Positions 1 to 5,487 of a stretch of 14,988 nucleotides of DNA are shown here, piece after piece. The stretch lies in assembly GCA_030833025.1 (NCBI GenBank), contig JAURHZ010000024.1, positions 1-14,988 on the forward strand. Direction: 5' to 3'. The stretch comes from Armatimonadota bacterium (GTDB lineage: Bacteria > Armatimonadota > Armatimonadia > Armatimonadales > Armatimonadaceae). Within the stretch, counting starts at the first letter, position 1; each line of letters starts with the position of its first letter. Made by a program: the position numbers and the translations under genes. Under the pieces are notes generated by a model. That model did no database searches. It was not told the DNA's origin and was given only the letters and a program-made list of their open reading frames with translations.

Positions 1-1058
1 GGGATATGCTCGACAATCAGGTGAAGACGAAGGTCACTGATAGCTCTGGTGAATATAAGCTCGTTACAAATGTCGACGGTGATCCATGCGGAATCGCTGT
101 GTTGCCTGGCGGTGATGTGGTTGCAATTCCTACCGTGGTGGATGCAAAGTCCGGCAAAATTGTTTTTAGTGGCAACGTACAGGGTGTCGATGATTGGGAA
201 CTGCTCATTGATGCTGGGTGCCCATCGGGCGTTGCACTTTCACCCTGTGGGTCCTATCTTGCGGTCAGTACACGCGATGGAGCCATTTATCGGTTCGAAG
301 TTGACTCTGTTATCAAGTCTGCTTTCTCCGAGCAGGATGCCCTGGATGGTTTCCGTAAACAGCTCAGTTCTGGAGACATTTCCGGTGCACTTCTGGGATT
401 TTGCGGTAAGTGGGTTAGGAACCAGACATCCGGGTTTACTGACATCGCACAAATTGTTGCTCAAGATTTAGAAGCTGCTCTCGATAACCTTACGGTTCAT
501 CAGCTTGTAGACGTCCTTATACAAATCAGCGGACAACCGATCAAGATTATTCTCCCGGAAATCTTTACGAAAGCAATCAGCGTTGCAACGACATCTTTGA
601 TTCACCAGACTGTTATTTCTCCATCAGCTACTGTTGCGGAACAACTTGATCTACTAGCCAGTATTCATGCTGTAACTGTGCACATAATTTTGGGTCAGGA
701 TGTTGCTGATGTGCTCGGAGAGTTTAGGGACACCGTCAGCGCGCGCGTGTATCAAGAAATGTCGGCGGCGATTAATGGTGGAAACCTTGATCGGGCATCA
801 CAGCTAGCGGTTCAAGCAAGTCATTCTGGAATTGTTGGCGGTGCCATCCACGAGCTGCATGTCAAGGTAAATCTTGAGCGAACGTTGCAGGATGCAAATA
901 TTCGCTACGACGTAAAGGATTTTTCAGGTGCGCTGTTTGGATACCGCAAGGTCCTACGCTGGCTTCCAGACAACCGGGAAATCCGTGCCCGTGTCCAGTT
1001 TGCGGAAGCGATGATAAGTGATTCAGGTCTGCAAGATAGGTTTTCACGATTGGAGTAA
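1..1058 (+). CDS. WD40/propeller-like protein with helical C-terminal region, 5' end outside window
   Basis: The reading frame is open to the left edge, so the gene starts upstream; the Met at 6-8 is probably internal. About 350 residues are visible. The first 100 look like the last blades of a beta-propeller: two segments of the form 'G-x-P-x-G-[IV]-A-x-x-P-x-G' (near residues 25-37 and 70-82), and the second ends in an S-T-R-D-G-x-I-Y-R-F strand typical of WD40 or SMP-30-like blades. The remaining 240 residues are predicted mainly helical, and residues 295-335 (A-N-I-R-Y-D-V-K-D-F-S-G-A-L-F-G-Y-R-K-V then L-P-D-N) resemble one TPR hairpin. No catalytic motif is visible. The stop is three bases before the comF-like start, so the two are probably cotranscribed. 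A scaffold or protein-binding role is inference. The exact family is not recognised. Confidence 0.7.
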   Translation, partial: DMLDNQVKTKVTDSSGEYKLVTNVDGDPCGIAVLPGGDVVAIPTVVDAKSGKIVFSGNVQGVDDWELLIDAGCPSGVALSPCGSYLAVSTRDGAIYRFEVDSVIKSAFSEQDALDGFRKQLSSGDISGALLGFCGKWVRNQTSGFTDIAQIVAQDLEAALDNLTVHQLVDVLIQISGQPIKIILPEIFTKAISVATTSLIHQTVISPSATVAEQLDLLASIHAVTVHIILGQDVADVLGEFRDTVSARVYQEMSAAINGGNLDRASQLAVQASHSGIVGGAIHELHVKVNLERTLQDANIRYDVKDFSGALFGYRKVLRWLPDNREIRARVQFAEAMISDSGLQDRFSRLE

Positions 1059-1061
1059 GGG

Positions 1062-1715
1062 ATGCATATTACGGTGGATACATTGGCGGATTTTTTCTTT
1101 CCATGTCAGTGTTCCCACTGTGACGTTTGGGATCAAACTTGGATATGTCCTGCATGCACATCACAATTGACTCTCGTGCAGCCATCCGAAACACATGACA
1201 TCCGGTGCTTTAGCGGACTCCGTGCATTGACACAGTACTCCGGCATTGTAAAAGACATCATGCACCGTGCAAAGTATGAGGATCAGCCTTGGAGGCTTAC
1301 TCGTTTCGCATCCGCGGTCGCAGGGCATTTGTCAGGCAATGAATGGCTAGATGCAATCGACGTAGTGATTCCTATGCCGGGGGACCCATGGCGAACTTGG
1401 AAGCGCGGATACAATCCTGCACGGGTTATCGCAAGAGAGGTTTCCAAGATAAGTCAGCGCCCACTTGCGCATCCGAGAGCATTTACACGAACAGGGTCAA
1501 AGCCACAGCAGTCATTGACGATGGAGGAACGAAGTAGTCGGTACGAGTCCAATGTTTTTACAGTTAATGAGCACTTACTTGGGCGTTCATCAAAAAGGAA
1601 GTGCCTACTCGTGGATGACATCGCGACGACCGGCGCAACGATCAAGGCTGCGAGCGATGCACTTGTTGCTTCTGGACTTAGCGTGGAGGTGCTTGTCTTA
1701 AGCGTAGGTCTCTAG
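1062..1715 (+). CDS. comF: ComF-type phosphoribosyltransferase-domain protein
   Basis: This 217-residue protein has the two-part build of the ComF family. An N-terminal zinc-finger-like segment carries Cys15, Cys17, Cys20, Cys29 and Cys32, and a type I phosphoribosyltransferase fold follows. Recognisable family elements are A-K-Y-E-D near residue 70, the K-R-G-Y-N-P-A segment (114-120, usually RGFNQA) and the PRPP-binding loop L-L-V-D-D-I-A-T-T-G-A-T (182-193). ComF proteins act in DNA uptake during natural transformation in some bacteria, as partners of the ComFA helicase; in others the role is unclear. No other competence gene is in view, although a pseudopilin lies about 2 kb away. The ATG is three bases after the previous stop, with GGAG inside the upstream gene's end as a plausible ribosome-binding site, so translation is probably coupled. 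Confidence 0.9.
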   Translation: MHITVDTLADFFFPCQCSHCDVWDQTWICPACTSQLTLVQPSETHDIRCFSGLRALTQYSGIVKDIMHRAKYEDQPWRLTRFASAVAGHLSGNEWLDAIDVVIPMPGDPWRTWKRGYNPARVIAREVSKISQRPLAHPRAFTRTGSKPQQSLTMEERSSRYESNVFTVNEHLLGRSSKRKCLLVDDIATTGATIKAASDALVASGLSVEVLVLSVGL

Positions 1716-1723
1716 CTTTAGGC

Positions 1724-1754
1724 AAAAAAAGACGGCACTACGATTGCAGTGCCG
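1724..1754 (-). terminator. Rho-independent terminator, minus strand
   Basis: A perfect 7-bp stem (CGGCACT with AGTGCCG, 8-base loop) is followed on the minus strand by TC and then seven T. On the plus strand the hairpin is preceded by the A run and followed by a mixed sequence, so it would not end comF transcripts efficiently. It therefore belongs to minus-strand transcription. Confidence 0.6.
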
Positions 1755-1790
1755 CTTCCACAATCGTGGAGAGAAAAGGAGATCACACAT
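1724..1790 (-). ncRNA. Candidate small RNA of about 65 nt between comF and hflX
   Basis: On the minus strand a promoter (TTGACA, 17-base spacer, TGC-TAATCT) predicts a transcript starting near 1788-1790. It would run through a C/U-rich stretch (about 1785-1768), a small hairpin CCAC-GATT-GTGG (1769-1758) and a perfect 7-bp stem CGGCACT/AGTGCCG (1754-1748 with 1739-1733), and end in seven U residues (1730-1724). No gene lies on this strand nearby that would need the terminator. The loop sequence CAATCGT (1746-1740) is complementary to ACGATTG (1767-1761), so an alternative fold exists. A 30-codon frame beginning with an ATG at 1790 would be leaderless and is not convincing. The RNA is inferred from promoter plus terminator only. 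It matches no Rfam family that I recognise. Confidence 0.4.
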
Positions 1791-1795
1791 CGGCA

Positions 1796-1824
1796 AGATT
1801 AGCACACCTGCTACTTGATGTCAA
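1796..1824 (-). promoter_or_regulatory. Sigma70-type promoter with extended -10, minus strand
   Basis: On the minus strand, TTGACA (1824-1819, consensus -35) is followed by exactly 17 bases and then TAATCT (1801-1796). TGC directly in front of it gives an extended -10. The -10 matches the consensus at its three most important positions (first T, second A, last T). It points away from hflX and into the intergenic hairpin, which is what makes a small RNA likely. The same region contains a GCACAC/GTGTGC inverted repeat (1802-1807 and 1826-1831) that flanks the promoter elements and could be an operator. Confidence 0.5.
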
Positions 1825-1872
1825 TGTGTGCATCCGTCAAACGGTAGAATTTGGAAAAAGGTATAAACGAGC

Positions 1873-3201
1873 TTGAACGAACGCGGTCATCTGACTAAAG
1901 TAGAAATTTTCGGAATGCTGGTAGCTGTGGAAACAGATGAGCATATCGATTCGATTGATGTCCGTCTCCTGGAGCTCGAGGAGCTGGCAAACACGGCCGG
2001 AATAACCGTCGTTTCCACGCTCGCCCAGCGTAAGCGGCGTCTCGACCCTGCTACGCTGGTTGGGCAGGGTAAGGTGCAGGAAATCGTTGATGAGGTGGCA
2101 GTCCATAGCCCGGGTATCGTCGTTTTCGACAACGAATTGACACCAACGCAACAGCGCAACCTTGGCGAAGCGCTCAAGTGTCGCGTGATTGACCGAACTC
2201 AGCTTATTCTCGATATCTTTGCACAGCGTGCACGTACTCGTGAAGGAAAACTGCAAGTTGAGCTTGCACAGATGTCCTACCTTCTGCCGCGCCTGAGTAT
2301 GCTGTACACGAAATTTGAGCGTCAGCAGGGCGGTATTGGTGTGCGAGGTGGCGGGGGAGAAACAAAACTCGAGCTTGATCGCCGCAAAGTGCGAGAGCGC
2401 ATTCTAGAGCTTCAGCGTGAGCTTGAAGATGTCAAGAAAAAGCGTAGACTCCAGCGCAAGGGACGAAAAGACTTGCCGTTTCCAACCGCAACCCTTGTTG
2501 GATATACCTCCGCCGGTAAGTCAACCATACTAAACAAACTCTCCGATGCAGCAGTGCTTGCTGACAAAATGCTGTTTTCCACGCTCGATCCGACTACTCG
2601 GCGCGTCAATCTCCCTGATGGTCGTGGAATCTTGCTGACCGATACGGTTGGTTTCATCCGAAACCTACCGCATGATCTGGTTGCCGCATTCCGTGCTACG
2701 TTAGAGGAAGTGAACGATGCAGACATGTTGCTGCATGTCGTAGATGCGAGCAGTGATGAAGCAGACAGGCACCGAGATACGGTGCTAGAGACGCTTGAAA
2801 ACTTAGGTGCTGCAAATAAGCCCATCATTACCGTCTTCAACAAACGGGATGCCTTAGAGGATTTACAGGCGTTAGATCACCTGATGACGACCATTCCGAA
2901 TTCCTGTTCTATTTCTGCAAGAACAGGTGATGGCATGGACTCTCTGATGGCAGCCATTGCGGATGTTCTAAAGTCCCTAGTGCGGACTCTGACGGTATTG
3001 TTACCATATGACCGCTCGGATCTTCTCGCAAAATGCCACGCACATGGAATCGTTCATGGCCTGGAATATGTTGAGAAAGGTGTTCAGCTAACGGTTGATC
3101 TTCCGGATGCGCTTTTTGTCGAGCTGTCGCCATTTGATGTCACTCCAAAGGAGACACCATTTTGGCTCACAGAAACAGAAAAACCTGAGGTTGAAGCTTA
3201 G
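1873..3201 (+). CDS. hflX: Ribosome-associated GTPase HflX
   Basis: HflX binds the 50S subunit and splits stalled or hibernating ribosomes under stress. The 442 residues show the family layout: an N-terminal HflX domain with the L-D-P-A-T-L-V-G-Q-G-K segment (57-67), a long coiled linker rich in Arg/Lys/Glu (about 165-198) preceded by the glycine-rich G-G-I-G-V-R-G-G-G-G-E-T-K-L-E (153-167), and then an Obg-like G domain. The G domain has G1 G-Y-T-S-A-G-K-S-T (210-218), G3 D-T-V-G-F-I-R-N-L-P (257-266) and G4 N-K-R-D (323-326). A short C-terminal domain follows. The start is TTG at 1873: an in-frame stop at 1864-1866 excludes anything longer, AAAAAGG (1856-1862) lies ten bases upstream, and the next ATG (1915) would remove the first beta strand. 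A possible -10 TAGAAT is at 1845-1850, with no good -35. Confidence 0.95.
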   Translation: MNERGHLTKVEIFGMLVAVETDEHIDSIDVRLLELEELANTAGITVVSTLAQRKRRLDPATLVGQGKVQEIVDEVAVHSPGIVVFDNELTPTQQRNLGEALKCRVIDRTQLILDIFAQRARTREGKLQVELAQMSYLLPRLSMLYTKFERQQGGIGVRGGGGETKLELDRRKVRERILELQRELEDVKKKRRLQRKGRKDLPFPTATLVGYTSAGKSTILNKLSDAAVLADKMLFSTLDPTTRRVNLPDGRGILLTDTVGFIRNLPHDLVAAFRATLEEVNDADMLLHVVDASSDEADRHRDTVLETLENLGAANKPIITVFNKRDALEDLQALDHLMTTIPNSCSISARTGDGMDSLMAAIADVLKSLVRTLTVLLPYDRSDLLAKCHAHGIVHGLEYVEKGVQLTVDLPDALFVELSPFDVTPKETPFWLTETEKPEVEA

Positions 3202-3216
3202 TGCTTCAATCTCAGG
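3179..3216 (-). terminator. Terminator between convergent hflX and the small-protein genes
   Basis: A 14-bp stem with one G-T pair (3184-3197 with 3203-3216, loop TTAGT) spans the hflX stop codon. On the minus strand it is followed by five T, then CTGTTT, which makes a good intrinsic terminator for the lipoprotein gene. On the plus strand it is followed by TTCGGTTTGATT, weaker but possibly enough to end hflX, so it may work in both directions. Confidence 0.75.
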
Positions 3217-3237
3217 TTCGGTTTGATTCGTAGCAGC

Positions 3238-3399
3238 TTAGCTGCCAGATCCTGGTGCGCCCTTTGGCTTCATTGGACCTTCGTAATAGCTTCCGCTCTT
3301 AGGCTTCGTTTCTTCCTGCTTGCCACAGGATGCTGCAAATACCCCTGCGAATGTGGCGATGAGTGCTACTGCTATCAGGCGTTTGATCGTTGAATTCAT
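3238..3399 (-). CDS. Small putative lipoprotein (53 aa)
   Basis: This short frame encodes a signal-peptide-like N-terminus (Lys6-Arg7, then a hydrophobic stretch of residues 8-23) ending in F-A-A-S-C25-G, a slightly atypical lipobox. The mature part would be only 29 residues: polar, Lys/Gly/Pro-rich and probably unstructured. It contains E-E-T-K-P-K-S-G-S-Y-Y-E-G-P-M (29-43), closely matching E-E-Q-K-P-K-T-G-V-V-Y-Y-E-G-A-M in the neighbouring 97-residue protein. The ATG at 3399 is chosen over the ATG at 3405 because GAGG (3411-3408) lies eight bases from the first and only two from the second. It sits 26 bases after the upstream gene and is followed by a terminator, so it is probably the last gene of a two-gene unit. 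The function is unknown. A coding role is supported by the ribosome-binding site, the signal peptide and the shared motif. Confidence 0.75.
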   Translation of the reverse strand: MNSTIKRLIAVALIATFAGVFAASCGKQEETKPKSGSYYEGPMKPKGAPGSGS

Positions 3400-3407
3400 A
3401 GTCATTA

Positions 3408-3411
3408 CCTC
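3408..3411 (-). promoter_or_regulatory. Ribosome-binding site deciding the lipoprotein start
   Basis: GAGG on the minus strand lies eight bases before the ATG at 3399 and two before the ATG at 3405. The spacing favours the inner ATG. Confidence 0.6.
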
Positions 3412-3425
3412 AAAAACTAGTCTGA

Positions 3426-3719
3426 TTAGTTTGAAACTTTTTCTTCCGCAGACGTGCTTGGATTTGTATTGCCTGGGTTAACCGCGGTGCCATCTTTGTC
3501 TGGGCGGTTAGGGTCAAGTTTCTTGATGATGTTGCCTTTTGCATCTACCAGCATGGTTCGCGACTTGTTCATCATCGCGCCTTCGTAGTAGACGACACCC
3601 GTTTTAGGCTTTTGCTCTTCAGGCTTCATCAAAACAGTAACCACGACAATGCCGCCAATTACGACAACGAGCGCGGCACCTAAAGTGATTTTCTGCCCCT
3701 TATTGAGTGATGCTAACAT
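3426..3719 (-). CDS. Small single-pass membrane protein of unknown function (97 aa)
   Basis: A short basic N-terminus (Lys7, Lys10) precedes one transmembrane segment at about residues 11-31, rich in Val, Ile and Gly, with no signal-peptidase or lipobox site. The topology is probably N-in, with about 65 residues outside. The outer part begins with P-E-E-Q-K-P-K-T-G-V-V-Y-Y-E-G-A-M (33-49), shared with the neighbouring lipoprotein, then L-V-D-A-K-G-N-I-I-K-K-L-D and a disordered Asn/Pro/Ser/Thr-rich tail. AAGGGG ends five bases before the ATG, a strong ribosome-binding site. It lies downstream of the pseudopilin on the same strand but behind a strong hairpin terminator, so it would be made by readthrough or from an unseen promoter. 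The family is not recognised; the pilin context is suggestive only. Confidence 0.8.
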   Translation of the reverse strand: MLASLNKGQKITLGAALVVVIGGIVVVTVLMKPEEQKPKTGVVYYEGAMMNKSRTMLVDAKGNIIKKLDPNRPDKDGTAVNPGNTNPSTSAEEKVSN

Positions 3720-3734
3720 TACGTCCCCTTAACG

Positions 3735-3770
3735 AAAACACGGTGGTCACAAAAAGTCGTGACCACCGTG
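3735..3770 (-). terminator. Intrinsic terminator after the pseudopilin gene
   Basis: A perfect 12-bp stem (CACGGTGGTCAC at 3739-3750 with its complement at 3759-3770, 8-base loop) is followed on the minus strand by TTTTCGTT. It starts about 16 bases after the pseudopilin stop and ends about 16 bases before the next start. It should set a high pilin to small-protein transcript ratio if the three genes share a promoter. Confidence 0.8.
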
Positions 3771-3786
3771 CAATTCTAACACCTAA

Positions 3787-4590
3787 CTAGCGGTCTGCGG
3801 TGTAGTAGGTCTTGAACCAGCAACCATCGGCGCCCTGTTGGATGTAGCGCTCAGAGTTACGTGCAATCCACTTAGCATGGCCATCGAGGAAGATGTGGGT
3901 TCCACCACCGGTGTGGCTGTTAGCTGCTTCACAACCCATGGTTGTGCCGAAGCCACCAGACTGGATGATACCGGTAAAGCCATCGGTGACTTCCACGGTC
4001 TCAGCTGGGCGCTGAACTGCTGCGAGGGACATGATCCTGCCTTCGGTGGATCCACCGAAGGCCGAATATGGGTCAGCCTGGGTGCAGGATCCGAAGATTG
4101 CTCCGAAGCCAATACCGTAGTTTGCATGGTAAAGACGCGCTGGAATCCATGCATCCAGTGCTCCAGGTCCATCACAATCTGGTTGGTTCGCAGCAGCACG
4201 GAATGTGGTTGCGTTGAACGATGGGCACTTGAACATACCCTGTGCTTCAACATTCTGGAAGTCCAGAGCGGTTGTTGCAAGAACCTTTGGTGCACCGTTC
4301 TTGATGTAAGGCTGAAGGTTGATGACCCAGGAGTTCAGGTCAGCACGTTGCGATGTACGTGCAAGTCCGGAACGGGTAAACCATGGAATGATGGTTTCAT
4401 CGTAGTCTTGTGCATACATCATGACAGCCGTGCCAATTTGCTTTGCGTTGCTGACACAGGAAATGCCGCGGGCCTTTTCACGTGCCTGAGCAAACACTGG
4501 GAACAAAATTGCTGCGAGAATCGCGATGATGGCGATTACGACAAGAAGTTCAATCAGTGTAAAAGCTGACTGCTTGCGGGTATTTTGCAT
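3787..4590 (-). CDS. Type II/IV pseudopilin with H-x9-DG C-terminal motif (DUF1559-like)
   Basis: The 267-residue protein begins with a short basic leader (M-Q-N-T-R-K-Q-S-A) followed by F-T-L-I-E-L-L-V-V-I-A: the class III prepilin signal, with cleavage expected before Phe10 and the conserved Glu14 at mature position 5. The residue before cleavage is Ala9 rather than the usual Gly. The hydrophobic helix runs to about residue 33. I-L-F-P-V-F-A-Q-A-R-E-K-A-R (28-41) and the following Y-A-Q-D-Y-D-E (59-65) are typical of pilin-like proteins in Armatimonadota and Planctomycetes. His226 with Asp236-Gly237 forms the H-x9-DG motif of that group. Four Cys in the globular part (121, 139, 169, 220) may form disulfides, as may Cys247. 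It is expected to assemble into a filament or secretion pseudopilus, but no assembly ATPase or platform gene is in the window. AAGGA lies seven to eight bases before the ATG, and it has its own promoter and terminator. Confidence 0.93.
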   Translation of the reverse strand: MQNTRKQSAFTLIELLVVIAIIAILAAILFPVFAQAREKARGISCVSNAKQIGTAVMMYAQDYDETIIPWFTRSGLARTSQRADLNSWVINLQPYIKNGAPKVLATTALDFQNVEAQGMFKCPSFNATTFRAAANQPDCDGPGALDAWIPARLYHANYGIGFGAIFGSCTQADPYSAFGGSTEGRIMSLAAVQRPAETVEVTDGFTGIIQSGGFGTTMGCEAANSHTGGGTHIFLDGHAKWIARNSERYIQQGADGCWFKTYYTADR

Positions 4591-4638
4591 GGATATATCC
4601 TTGTGAGCCCAAACGGACCCGATACAGAATCATTTCAC

Positions 4639-4663
4639 CTCGATTTCGTTTTATCGAATCGAG
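4639..4663 (-). promoter_or_regulatory. Hairpin in the pseudopilin 5' untranslated region
   Basis: CTCGATTCG and CGAAATCGAG pair with one bulged A (4663-4655 with 4648-4639, six-base loop). The predicted leader from the upstream promoter is about 100 bases, so this hairpin would sit in its middle. It might stabilise an abundant pilin mRNA; that role is inference. Confidence 0.35.
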
Positions 4664-4695
4664 TACTGCTGATGCCGGAGCAACATTAGTTTGGA

Positions 4696-4724
4696 ATCAT
4701 TGCACACTTGTAACAAAATGTCAA
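4696..4724 (-). promoter_or_regulatory. Probable promoter of the pseudopilin gene
   Basis: Consensus -35 TTGACA (4724-4719), a 17-base spacer and AATGAT (4701-4696, four of six consensus bases) point toward the pseudopilin, whose start is about 106 bases downstream. It lies in the gap after livF, so the pilin gene need not depend on livGF transcription. Confidence 0.5.
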
Positions 4725-4767
4725 CCCACTAGGATGACACAGACCCCAACCGGATCAAGAAACTCGC

Positions 4768-5487
4768 TTATCCGTGGCCCAGATATGCTTTTTGGACATC
4801 AGGGTTCGACTTCAGCTCTGCAGCATCCCCGGACAGCGTAATCGTGCCTGTTTCAAGAACATAAGCGCGATGTGCCACTGCGAGTGCCTGGTTTGCGTTT
4901 TGTTCAACGAGCAAAATGCTTGTTCCACTTTCAGCATTGATGGTTACGATAATCCTGAATATCTCCTGCACTAACAGGGGTGCCAAGCCAAGTGATGGCT
5001 CATCCAACATCAATAGCTTTGGACGGCTCATCAATGATCTGCCAATGGCGAGCATCTGTTGTTCACCGCCTGACAGGGTTCCCGCACTCTGTGCCAAGCG
5101 CTCACGCAAGCGAGGGAAGTAGTTCAGCGCACGCTCGTAATCATCTGCGATGCCCTGTTTGTCGTTACGAAGGTATGCACCTAGCTCAAGGTTTTCCTTG
5201 ACGGTCATATTCGCAAATATCCGGCGTCCCTCCGGACAGTGAATCAAGCCCCGGCTGACAATCGATGCGATTGACTGGCGAGTTATATCCTCTCCGAGGA
5301 ACTCTACACGTCCTGACTTTGCACGGACCATCCCGGATGCTGCTCGCAAAAGAGTGCTCTTTCCAGCACCATTGGCTCCAATTAACGTAACGATCTCGCC
5401 TTGATTTACCGTAACCGTCACGCCACGTAATGCTTGAATCGCGCCGTAGGAGACATCCAGGTTTTCTAGATTAAGGGCTGTGCTCAT
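4768..5487 (-). CDS. livF: Branched-chain amino acid ABC transporter ATP-binding protein LivF
   Basis: The 239-residue protein is a complete ABC ATPase: Walker A G-A-N-G-A-G-K-S-T (37-45), signature L-S-G-G-E-Q-Q (138-144), and Walker B L-L-M-L-D-E-P-S-L-G-L (158-168). The L-V-E-Q-N segment (193-197), where other ABC proteins have the H-loop, is characteristic of LivF. The P-E-G-R-R-I-F segment (85-91) is also LivF-typical, although the residue before it is Cys84 rather than the usual Val. With LivG it would power uptake of leucine, isoleucine and valine, or of related ligands such as amides or urea, through LivH/LivM permeases and a binding protein. It overlaps livG by four bases (ATGA), so the two are translationally coupled. 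I see no clear terminator after the stop. Confidence 0.93.
   Translation of the reverse strand: MSTALNLENLDVSYGAIQALRGVTVTVNQGEIVTLIGANGAGKSTLLRAASGMVRAKSGRVEFLGEDITRQSIASIVSRGLIHCPEGRRIFANMTVKENLELGAYLRNDKQGIADDYERALNYFPRLRERLAQSAGTLSGGEQQMLAIGRSLMSRPKLLMLDEPSLGLAPLLVQEIFRIIVTINAESGTSILLVEQNANQALAVAHRAYVLETGTITLSGDAAELKSNPDVQKAYLGHG

Noticed and set aside
1733..1754. Hairpin after comF as the comF terminator
   Set aside because: On the plus strand the stem is followed by CTTCCACAATC, not a T run. The T run is on the minus-strand side, so it fits minus-strand termination.
1700..1790. 30-codon leaderless frame on the minus strand starting with ATG near 1790
   Set aside because: It has no ribosome-binding site, runs straight through the terminator hairpin and U tract, and its composition is not protein-like.
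1815..1850. TTGATG ... TAGAAT as a plus-strand promoter of hflX
   Set aside because: The spacing is 24 bases, too long for a sigma70 promoter. Only the TAGAAT -10 is plausible, with no matching -35.
3773..3801. TAGAAT (minus, 3778-3773) as a promoter for the 97-residue protein gene
   Set aside because: The hexamer 17 bases upstream (ACCGCA) does not resemble a -35, and the transcript would have to pass the strong terminator hairpin at once.
3783..4295. 170-residue minus-strand frame inside the pseudopilin gene
   Set aside because: It is an out-of-frame reading of the same region, has no membrane or catalytic pattern and is rich in Ser, Pro and Gln.
3838..4569. 243-residue plus-strand frame opposite the pseudopilin
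   Set aside because: It is a long shadow of the minus-strand gene. It is Cys-rich, has no recognisable domain, and the pseudopilin on the other strand is unmistakable.
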